A DNA stretch of 64,000 nucleotides from Cliona cf. orientalis. Its lineage: Eukaryota > Porifera > Demospongiae > Clionaida > Clionaidae. Below, in pieces: positions 13,808 through 22,745 of the stretch. How positions within the stretch are numbered: position 1 is the stretch's first letter; every line of letters begins with the position of its first letter. The stretch is taken from the NCBI GenBank assembly GCA_963930775.1, contig OZ005706.1, positions 5,390,546-5,454,545 on the forward strand. Direction: 5' to 3'. The notes under the pieces are model-generated. The model saw nothing but the letters and a program-made list of their open reading frames with translations, searched no databases and was not told the DNA's origin. A program made the position numbers and the translations under genes.

Positions 13808-15865
13808 CTAGTGGCACAAATAGCACTGATAGAGGTCAGATCTATACAAGGTAGGATTTGATCCTATGCTGTTATTGGTTTTGAATTCTAAGATGTCACT
13901 AGGTTTTTTTATGTTATATTCTGTCTCACATAAATCTATCCACCCTCCAAACAGATCTGCTCCAGCTATTCCCGCTGTATTGTTTTCAAATTCAACATTG
14001 TTACAGTAATATCCTTTTTTATTATAAATATGAAGGAAACATTTCTGTTTTCTTTTCATCCAAAGAGCATTTTCCACATATATTGCACCTCCATATGTGT
14101 CTGCAACATTTCCCATAAACATTACATGTGTATTGTTTTTTAAATTGATCACGGCACCTTCCTTCAGACTAATTGCTCCACCATTCTCAGCTGAATTATC
14201 AATAAAATTCACATTACCTTCAAAGTATAACTCTGAGCTGTATGCAGATATAGCTCCACCCTGCCTTCCACTATTGTTGACAAACATGATCTCACCTTCA
14301 AACCATGCCTGGCTGGAATCACTGACTTTAAATACGCTTTCATATTTTTGTGCAATATTATCAGAAATCAGAACAAAATCCTCAAACTTGATTGCCCCAC
14401 TTAGTAATGAAATGGACCCTTTGTTTGATAAGAAATATGTTTTACCAGTAAGTGTCAAGTAACTACTTGGAATATTAACTGAAAGTATGTTGTTGTGACT
14501 GTTAACGATGAGCAAGTTTGATAATCTCAAATGGTCATTAGTTTTACTGTTAATTACAGAAAGAGCTGTCGGGCACCTGCTTTTATTTATCACGATATTA
14601 TTCATCTCAAAAGTAAACCATGAATATTCAATTGATAAATCTGAATCTCTTACAATCACGCAGCTTCCATTAAAGTATCCATTTCGTAATACAATATACA
14701 CACGTTTTTTCCGTGAATAAATATCAATAAGCTGAGTACCAGGCCATGTCAGCGACGTCAGATCGCAATCGGGGTCATATAGGAATGAGTAGTCATTACA
14801 TCGAATGGGTAAAGTATATGACCATGGCCCACTTGGGTTTGATAAGGTATTCTCAAGTCTGATATCATATTTTATAACCATACCAGGTGGGGCTATCGTT
14901 GTATCTGTCTGGATCGATGATATATTGGTTATTAGTATGTTCATATCAATACTCTTACTATATTTTGGTCGACTTCGTAGTGCCATATAGAGATTTCCAT
15001 GTGTACCTTCATTATTCGAAAGTGTAATATTTGTCAAGCTAATGTTGTGCGTATCCCCATTCAGATCCACAAATAAATTGAGCCCTGATGCAAACTCAAA
15101 ATTATACGACTTTATTTGTCCAAAGTTTATCTGTGAGTATAACATATTAAAGGTAGTGTTTGTGGTATCTAACAGCATAATATAGTTTATGCAATTTATC
15201 TGATTGTACGCCAAAATCGTCTTTGATATCTCTAAACCATTGTTATCAATACTGAGAATACCAACTCCTCTTGAATAAAATATAGCAGTCTGATGTATGG
15301 TGACTTTTTTGTTTTTAAAAGTAGAAAGGAAAACATGGCAGGCAGGATGTTCTTTGCTCACATTTGCATCACAAGAGCTTAAATTATACTCTAAGTATTT
15401 CCCAACCTGTTTGTTGTAAGCTGTTAGAATTGTATTAGTACGTCCTTCCAACTGTAGATGTGCAGAGCAATTATAAATCTGAATATTAGAGATTTCTATC
15501 CAAAGGCTTTTAATAATTGTGAGTCCCCAAGTAGCGCCAGGTTGGCAAATGATGGTCACATTCGGTGACGAGCCCTTGAGGGTAAAATTTACAATTTTAA
15601 TAAGAACCAACTGACCCACCTTTTCAGTGATGTTGTACACACCTGGTAGCAGCTCCAATGTTGTATAGGAGTCAAAAAAGTAGGATGAGTTACCTAGAAC
15701 ATCTTCAAGATGATAGCAGAGATCCACAGGGCAACTGTCTTCAGGTGTGACATAGATGGTTCTCCATTGAATTTCTGAATCAGTGCTATTTTGACTGAAT
15801 GAACTGATGAGAAATGAAGTGGTTAGCAGGAATATAGCAATCAGAAATTGACCAGCACTGTACAT
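13808..15865 (-). CDS. Secreted Pmp-repeat / beta-helix protein, single exon
   Basis: One uninterrupted 685-residue frame with an N-terminal signal peptide (AGQFLIAIFLLTTSFLISSF). It is rich in Asn/Ser/Ile and N-glycosylation sites. The C-terminal third carries chlamydial polymorphic-membrane-protein (Pmp) type repeats: GGAISAYSSELYF, GGAISLKEGAVINL and GGAIYVENA, alternating with F.NN / FIDNS motifs, as in right-handed beta-helices. A conserved-looking GADLFGGWIDLC block precedes the stop. From general knowledge, such repeats occur in large sponge protein families. Function is unknown; a cell-surface or secreted adhesive role is inferred. There is no transmembrane segment after the repeats, so the protein may be truncated or simply secreted. 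A rearranged fragment of its 3' end lies at 16320-16560. Confidence 0.8.
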   Translation of the reverse strand: MYSAGQFLIAIFLLTTSFLISSFSQNSTDSEIQWRTIYVTPEDSCPVDLCYHLEDVLGNSSYFFDSYTTLELLPGVYNITEKVGQLVLIKIVNFTLKGSSPNVTIICQPGATWGLTIIKSLWIEISNIQIYNCSAHLQLEGRTNTILTAYNKQVGKYLEYNLSSCDANVSKEHPACHVFLSTFKNKKVTIHQTAIFYSRGVGILSIDNNGLEISKTILAYNQINCINYIMLLDTTNTTFNMLYSQINFGQIKSYNFEFASGLNLFVDLNGDTHNISLTNITLSNNEGTHGNLYMALRSRPKYSKSIDMNILITNISSIQTDTTIAPPGMVIKYDIRLENTLSNPSGPWSYTLPIRCNDYSFLYDPDCDLTSLTWPGTQLIDIYSRKKRVYIVLRNGYFNGSCVIVRDSDLSIEYSWFTFEMNNIVINKSRCPTALSVINSKTNDHLRLSNLLIVNSHNNILSVNIPSSYLTLTGKTYFLSNKGSISLLSGAIKFEDFVLISDNIAQKYESVFKVSDSSQAWFEGEIMFVNNSGRQGGAISAYSSELYFEGNVNFIDNSAENGGAISLKEGAVINLKNNTHVMFMGNVADTYGGAIYVENALWMKRKQKCFLHIYNKKGYYCNNVEFENNTAGIAGADLFGGWIDLCETEYNIKKPSDILEFKTNNSIGSNPTLYRSDLYQCYLCH

Positions 15866-15994
15866 GGCTGTCTTAAACTGACAGGTTAGCTAGCTTTTCA
15901 CGCCTTTTCTTACATATGTAGCTATAATCCTTCTGATTTTGGGAATGTATTCCTATTTTGATCGCTTCGAGCAGCTACACACAATTTGATATCA

Positions 15995-16062
15995 ATAACA
16001 ACTTGAATCCCTTTGATATCAATAACAACTTGATATCAATAACAACTTGAATCCCATGGCAA
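15995..16062. repeat. Short tandem TTGATATCAATAACAAC repeat
   Basis: Three direct copies of a 20-25 bp unit lie in the 5' flank of the Pmp-like gene. No promoter function can be assigned. Confidence 0.7.
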
Positions 16063-16319
16063 CACCATGCATGCAAGGCTGAAAAGGAATATTACTGTTA
16101 CAGTAGCTAATAATAACAAGTTTAATCCCGTGACAACACCGAAGTTAACCGAGACTCAAAAGGAGTAATACAGCCAATAGTACAAAAATAATATCAAAGC
16201 ATAGCTACAATAACGATAATAACATTATAGTAGTTGTGGCAAACATGTGTTGTAGTAACATAATACAGCTATGCTGTATAATGGCCCTTTTTTATTGCAA
16301 ATGCTATAGGGGAATATAT

Positions 16320-16560
16320 TTCAGTCTTGCTGCATCGTCCACATAAATAGTACTTCCATATGTGTCCGCATGCAACATTAATTTTTATACATAAACATTG
16401 CAAATGTTGAGTTTGAAAACAACACAGCAGGAATATCTGGAGCAAATCTGTTTGGAGGGTGGATAGATTTATGTGAGACAGAATATATATTATGACACCA
16501 AACCTATAGCAATTACTTAAGCTTTAAAACAGACAACAGCATAGGATCACATCCTACCAG
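16320..16560. pseudogene. Rearranged fragments of the Pmp-like gene
   Basis: Bases about 16330-16405 resemble the 3' part of the gene (about 14075-14130) in the same orientation. Bases about 16400-16560 match its final 170 bp (GGAGCAAATCTGTTTGGAGG, then TGGATAGATTTATGTGAGAC) in inverted orientation, with a stop and length changes. It is a non-coding relic. The switch of strand within one short fragment implies a foldback-type rearrangement. Confidence 0.8.
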
Positions 16561-17142
16561 AGAGTGTATATAGCTATGTGTGCTAATTCAACACTAAATG
16601 AGGATAAAGCTGAAGCAAATATTGCAGTATTTCCAGGACAAAGCTTTGAGAAGCTGTAGCAGTGGGCCAAAGATTTGGGATGATATGAGCATTTATCAGG
16701 GCAGAAACAAATTAAATGCCATTGATCGGTTACGAAAAGTTCAAGATACTGAAAATTAAATTTTACTAAGCTAAAGTTTATCGTTCGATCATCTAATAAA
16801 AAAACTGAGACAATGTTACTGAGCACAGATGGACAAATCAGGCCTAAAAAATTTAATGGATCAAATATTCCTGATAAATTCCTTCAATTCAAGGTGTTAA
16901 TTATCTTGCTAGAGTGTATCCACTAGGTTTTGAATTTGATAGCAGACAAAATATTTGCTCATGTCAACCATACCTGTCATGAATACTTATGGAGTGCAGT
17001 GCAATTTTATTACATACAGTCAACAGGTATGCCCATATATCTTAAGTGGCCTAGGCTAAGAGCACTGTACATCATAATTATTATAGTAATTTACCCTATC
17101 CATTCCTTCAATGCATAATTCATGCATGCATGCGTGTACTAG

Positions 17143-17286
17143 GTCAGCATAATTATTATTATTATGTCTCATTTGGTGGTCTGCTGATGCAGCTCCAGTC
17201 CAGGGTGATGCTAACAACCTCCTCGGCTTCGATCGTCATGGAGATGGATGTTTACTTACTCATAAAGAAACTAGCATAATTCTAGT
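17143..17286 (+). pseudogene. Decayed duplicate of POLR2H last exon
   Basis: The sequence follows POLR2H exon 4 (GTCTCATTTGGTGGTCTGCT, GGTGATGCTAACAACCTCC) but has a 12-13 bp AT insertion near its start, a 5-bp duplication around CAGTCCAGG, a 4-bp insertion (GATC) and a changed stop region. Upstream exons are absent, because the duplication boundary falls in POLR2H intron 3. It is not functional. Confidence 0.93.
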
Positions 17287-17530
17287 TTCATGTGCAATGT
17301 TTTCATGGCTACTATAGTAATAATAATTTGGCTGAATACCAAAAAATTATTCACAAGGCTTAGCATTAAATGTCAATAATGTAACATTAAATTTTTAGCA
17401 AATCAAAAAGCATCCACACAATGTCCATAGTGCTAGTATAATAATATACATGCCAATAATATAAAGGTAATAGTGTTATTCACACTAGAAGAGCTATGAA
17501 ATAACTGTTATCAATACTACAGTGAAGTTA

Positions 17531-18365
17531 CTATTCCATTCCCATTGCCTGCTGGTTACCAAATCCTCCAGGAACACGTATGCCCTGCTTGTTACTAAAT
17601 CCTCCAGGAACACGAATGCCCTGCTCGTTGACAAATCCTCCAGGAACACGTATGCCCTGTTTATTGACAAATCCTCCAGGAACACGTATGCCCTGCTGGT
17701 TACCAAATCCTCCAGGAACACGTATGCCCTGCTCGTTGACAAATCCTCCAGGAACACGTATGCCCTGCTCGTTGACAAATCCTCCAGGAACACGTATGCC
17801 CTGCTGGTTACCAAATCCTCCAGGAACACGTATGCCCTGCTCGTTGACAAATCCTCCAGGAATACGTATGCCCTGCTGGTTACCAAATCCTCCAGGAACA
17901 CGTATGCCCTGCTCACCGACAAATCCTCCATGAACACGTATGCCCTGCTGGTTACCAAATCCTCCAGGAACACGTATGCCCTGCTCGCCGACAAATCCTC
18001 CAGGAACACGTATGCCCTGCTGGTTAACAAATCCTCCAGGAACACGTATGCCCTGCATCTGAGGCAGACCCTCTTTATTAGCACTGCTGTGCCATGAGAT
18101 ACGGTGGCCTTGCTTTTCAGCACTTTGCAGCTGCTCCCTGAGGTAAGCTATGTGGCAGTATGCATAATGAATTAATAGCAGAATATTGTAGTAACTAATA
18201 AGCAGACTTACCTTTGTAGGCATCGATTATTTGATCGACTGTAGCTGCTTCAGCTTGTTCCTCGATATCTTTCGAAGCTTGATGGCTAGCAGCTGAGCGT
18301 GCTGTCACCAAGGACAGTGATCCAAAAGCAATCAGTACAATTGCAGCAGTGAAGGTTGAAGTCAT
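17531..18365 (-). CDS. Secreted QGIRVPGGF-repeat protein, paralogue B
   Basis: Paralogue of the gene at 9629-10955. Exon 1 is 18212-18365 (ATG 18363-18365; signal peptide STFTAAIVLIAFGSLSLVTA). Exon 2 is 17531-18147, joined in phase 1, with TAG at 17531-17533: 256 residues. After a shared linker (YLREQLQSAEKQG) there are 14 back-to-back 12-residue units QGIRVPGGF(V/G)(N/G)(E/Q/K), encoded by 36-bp DNA repeats. The TFTYP units, the 64-residue higher-order organisation and the two cysteine-bearing C-terminal exons of paralogue A are missing; the frame ends ..QQAMGME. The homogeneous repeat array suggests recent expansion. The opposite strand and other frames are also open because the unit is a multiple of three; those are shadows. 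Confidence 0.78.
17550..18056. repeat. 36-bp coding minisatellite (14 units)
   Basis: Fourteen tandem 36-bp units with the constant core AATCCTCCAGGAACACGTAT, differing mainly in the two or three codons between cores. They encode the 12-residue protein repeat of the overlapping gene. Confidence 0.95.
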
Positions 18366-18460
18366 TGTGTAGAGCTCGCAATCGAGTGATTTCTTAGTAG
18401 CTATCTGAGAATCTGCACTATAGCTACGACTGAATACATGACTAGCTTGCTGGCTTATCC

Positions 18461-18468
18461 CTTTTATA
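18461..18468 (-). promoter_or_regulatory. TATA box of repeat-protein gene B
   Basis: TATAAAAG on the minus strand, 96-103 bp upstream of the ATG, matching the position of the same octamer in paralogue A. Confidence 0.7.
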
Positions 18469-19982
18469 GATTTCTAAATCCTTACCTAGTAAGTGATTAA
18501 GTTTTGCATAGATAATTTCATACTGAAACATAAACATGATTACACTGCGGTATATACATCATTATTATTATGCAGTATAAACATGTTGTTTGTCTAGCTC
18601 TCAAGACAATCAATTCAATTTGATTGTCTTGATAGCTATAGTGAACAATTATGCTAATCACTGTGCACTGTAGCTACTACATCACTGAATGGCCTATTAA
18701 ATTTTATTGTCTTCTAATAATTATAGTATACTTTCCAGGTCAGCTTCGTTTCGATCAATTTTGGCAACATGCGATTTGCCAACATAAGCATGTACTGATA
18801 ACTGATTAGATTTTGGGACAGTGGCACTTCGATCAGGGTTAGTCCGTGGTCGATAATGGTGATAGCACCAAGTTAATAAAATAATCCACTTTCTTTATAG
18901 TATAATATTATTATAGCTATTGGATTGCAGATCTGATACGGATAGACACAACTTAATCATGCCCCATAACCTACTCATGGTCTCTTGTCAGTAAATCTAT
19001 ACGGTGACCCAGAATGTGTATGCGTATTACTCTGTAACTTAAAGGTGTTTATTATACCAATCTAAGACTTGTGCCATGACCAGACCTGCTCAATTTACTT
19101 TGAATTGATCATGAGTGCACCCTCTCGAACCAATGAGTGTGCATACACGTGTATAGATTGTAAACATGATGTCTTGTTAGTAAATCTATGATGACCCAGA
19201 TTGTGCGTACATATTAGCTACTCTGTAACTTCTCACACCAATCTAAGACTTGTGCCATGACCAGACTGGTATCAATTTAGCCCTCAAATAGTGAAACTTT
19301 GCATGGGTCAATTGATTAATTTTTGTTCCATATCTACCGTGAAAGTTGGATAATTACGGTGGCCCAGAAAGTCACTCTAGATTGCACATTAGCCATTCGA
19401 TTGTGCAAAGAGATTGCACATTGGTGATTCGAATCCCGAATCTTTAATATCTTAGGACAGAGATTGCATATTGGCTATTTGAAGCCCAAATTAATATCAG
19501 GAACAGAATAGTCTATCATATACCCAGACTAGTGTGAGAGGTTCAATTTTTGCAGATGGTGTTTACTGTTTCTAATTTTCGTGGACAAGGATGTTAATCA
19601 TCATGTCCATTACAATGCTATTATTATTATTTTTATATATGATTTGGAAAACACATTCCACAATAGGATTTTCCACAAAAAGGGACCCTTTCCGCTTAAT
19701 ATATTATTATGGTATTAATTATTGATGTCATAGCCAGTCCCATCTTTTTTATATTAGCTACATACACTACTAGAAATGATGATGATCATCATCATCATTA
19801 TGGTGGAACACTCTCAAATCGGGAATGGAATCAATTAATTTCCAGTGCGAAATGTCTTAATTAGCACACACTGATTATAAATTCACTCTAAGACTTGTAG
19901 TCTAAGAGAACTCTAAGATTTGTAAAGAAAGAAACCTATTCGATACTCAAATCCCCAATCAGTAATCTCTTAGCACACCATC
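18469..19982. other. Intergenic DNA of copy B
   Basis: AT-rich DNA with no supported exon. It contains diverged direct repeats (the segment around AATCTAAGACTTGTGCCATGA occurs at about 19060 and 19240) and isolated arms of the CAATCTCTTAG palindrome family at about 19380-19500 and 19890-19980. Confidence 0.5.
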
Positions 19983-20341
19983 CAGGGGCGTAGCCAGGAT
20001 TTTAGATAAGGGGGTGCTGGAGTACGCGCGCGGAGCGCGCGCGCAAAAATTTAAGCCACGCCCACTTATTAACCGTCAAGGTCGAAGTTCAAATTGTCAA
20101 AGAGAACGCGTTCTGAATGTAGCTAGCGAGCTAACTCAAGGTTTTCGGCCGAATCTTGGGATGAGATAAGTTTCTAACTCTCTTCTAAGCTGTCTTTTTT
20201 GTAGTAGATGATAGTTTGGAGTAGCCAAGGGGGTGCTGGATGAGGCTGTTCTATGGACTATGTGAACCGCTAGGCATGACTAGGCCAAGAGCAGAGGGGG
20301 GTGCTCGAGCCCCCTGAGCACCCCCCCTGCCTACGCCACTG
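19983..20341. mobile_element. MITE with CCATC 5-bp TSD
   Basis: Inverted ends CAGGGGCGTAGCCAGG .. CTACGCCACTG are flanked by CCATC on each side (19978-19982 and 20342-20346). The internal GCGCGCGGAGCGCGCGCG and CCACGCCCACTT blocks are shared with the elements at 11499, 11683 and 57885. It is inserted into the palindrome array. Confidence 0.92.
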
Positions 20342-20345
20342 CCAT

Positions 20346-20878
20346 CTACTAAGAGATTGGTGATAGGGGATTCAAATCCCCAACGTGCAATCTCTTAGCA
20401 CATGCAACCGTGATCTCCTATAATAAGGGATTGCAGATGGGGATTCAAATCCCCAATTTGCAATCTCTTAGCACATGCACCATCTCCTAAGGGATTGGAG
20501 ATATATAGGGGATTCAAATCCCCTAGTGCATGCAATTTCTTAGCACACCATCTCCTAAGAGATTGGAGATAGGGGATTCAAATCCCCAATACACAAACTG
20601 TTAGCACACCATCTCCTAAGAGATTAGAGATTTGGGATTCAAATCCCCAATGTGCAATCTCTTAGCACAGAGATTGGAGATTCGAGGTTTGAATCATCAA
20701 TGTGCAATCTCTTAGAAATTGGACATAATTTCGGGGTTCCACAGTGTTCTATTAGAGTTGGATATTTGGGATTCAAATTGTCAAAGTGCAATCTCTTAGC
20801 ACAGTGTCCTAAGAGGTTGCAAGGAGACTTGAGATACGAATTGCTAATGTGCAATCTCTTAGCATAATCAAATGGCTA
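20346..20878. repeat. Tandem array of cruciform-forming units
   Basis: About eight units of 60-80 bp, each of the form CTAAGAGATTG - GGGGATTCAAATCCCC - CAATCTCTTAG followed by CACACCATCTC. Each unit has an outer 11-bp inverted repeat and an inner palindrome. The inner GGATTCAAATCC resembles a tRNA B box (GGTTCRANTCC), which may be chance. There are no coding frames. Confidence 0.88.
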
Positions 20879-22745
20879 ATGTGCAATCTTGAGTGACCTC
20901 TGGGCCAACATATTAAGAGGAGAAAAATTAAAGAATTGGCAATGAGAAATACCCAAATTGGATTCGAAGTTGGCAATGAGAAAAGTAAATAATTATTGTA
21001 ATGCAGGACCCTTCTGGGCCACTGTTAGTAGTAATCAGTCATGTAGCTATGGCTGAGGTAAGAGCCATATAAACACAGACAATACACTACTACACCACTG
21101 GGCATGCATGCAGGACTTGATATGACCACGATTCCTTTATGCCTTGAATGTGTATACCTTAGTGTCACTAAAGTTAACTGCACTTTAATTTAGCGATTTT
21201 CAGGAGAGAGGATTTAGCTGCACTTTAATTTAGCGATTTTGCATGTACCACAATACAGTATCATGAATAATACATTTCGAAAAATATTTGGCCTCATCTT
21301 AATTTAGCGAATTGGGTAAAGGTCGCTAAATTCGCTAAATTAAGGTGTAATTAACTTTAGTGACACTAAGGTATTTTCTTTCAGACAACCCTTATACCAT
21401 TTAGCACAGGAGGGTTAATGGGACGCCAAACGATTGCAGTAACCCTCTGCCTACACTTTGCGGTGAGGGTTAACATGTATTACACTTAATTTACTTACAT
21501 TTCACATAGTTAATATCAAATACATTCTTATGAAATTTCACGTAGCTACACTATTATAACATCATGCGCATACATAATAATAATGTTTTTGTCGAGTGAT
21601 CACAGCTTTCTGCCAGCTTTGTGACTGCATCACAGCTACTTAGACAATTATTGTCCATGCGCCATGCATTGAATATTATCTGCATGGGTTGATACAGCAT
21701 GCAGTATTAGTTTAAACATAATATTATTCAGTTACATTATTATTGTATTGTTTAATGGCCTATCTGTTTGATACATGCCACAGCTGTTCTTTTTAAATCT
21801 GGCATGATACAAACATAAACTATACAGATATTCATAATAATCGTATACCACATACAATATAGACTCTGAGCATATATAGTGTCAACTATTAAATTTGTTC
21901 AAACAAAACTACAGATGTTGGTATTCATAATAATAATATTATCATCATACCAGAGAGCATAATTTATTATTCTAACTATAGCTATAGCTAAAAAGGAACA
22001 TCCTTCATAGCACATACATTTCTGCTCTGAGTCAGTAGTCCTTAATTGTGCTTGTTAATGTTTGACATGATACATTGTCTATAATAATATAGCTTCCAGC
22101 GACAGTATTATGTGAGTGCAAATTAATACTGATTGTATACTAGATTAAGAGACTCTAGTGATATTAATTTTTCTACATAATTTGAGCTAACAACAAAATG
22201 AATTATCATAAATCACTATTATAGATAGCCGCTATGGTACAAATGATTTACATCTTTGTGATATTCATTTCTACAAGTGGATTTACTACTAATGGATAAC
22301 CAGGTAGTTTTGAATCATTTGATACACTCAAACATGTCATGAAAGTATCACTATGACATTTTATAGTTACATGTAGTAGTTGGTGTCTCCCTCAAACTGC
22401 ATGGAGTATAATTATACTGATACCAAATAACAGCCTCATGGATGTAAAATTAATAATCTCCTGTACCTCCTTCTGATCAATAATTTATAAAGTTGCTATC
22501 GATTCTATATTCAGCTAATACCATAGGAAAATTGTAATATTATTATAGTAATTACCTATCTACCAACTCTAAAATTGTCTGCATGCATGGTCATAATTAT
22601 TGAATGAAAGATGAATTATTAATTTTAGTACATATAGCTTAGTTTTCTGTTGGAGCATATCCAGAAAGCCACTGCAATGGATATTATCAAGCAATGATAT
22701 TATTAATTATATACATGCATATATTATATACCATTAATTTTGTAG

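Larger units (their letters stand above)
17058..21860. repeat. Segmental duplication, copy B
   Basis: Direct-orientation paralogue of about 8938-13675, separated from it by about 3.4 kb that contains the Pmp-like gene. It has its own MITE at 19983-20341 and an expanded cruciform array, and lacks the MITEs at 11499 and 13051. Boundaries are approximate. Confidence 0.8.

Noticed and set aside
17522-18097. Plus-strand open frames across the 36-bp repeat (TKSSRNTYAL and NPPGTRMPC repeats)
   Set aside because: The unit length is a multiple of three, so several frames stay open. Only the minus frame has a signal peptide, splice sites and a conserved linker shared with the paralogue.
20652-20867. 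Open frames in the cruciform array
   Set aside because: Products of the palindromic repeat; both strands are open in parallel.
20346-20878. CRISPR-like array
   Set aside because: Spaced palindromes recall one, but units are imperfect, spacers are not unique or of fixed length, and this is a eukaryotic context.
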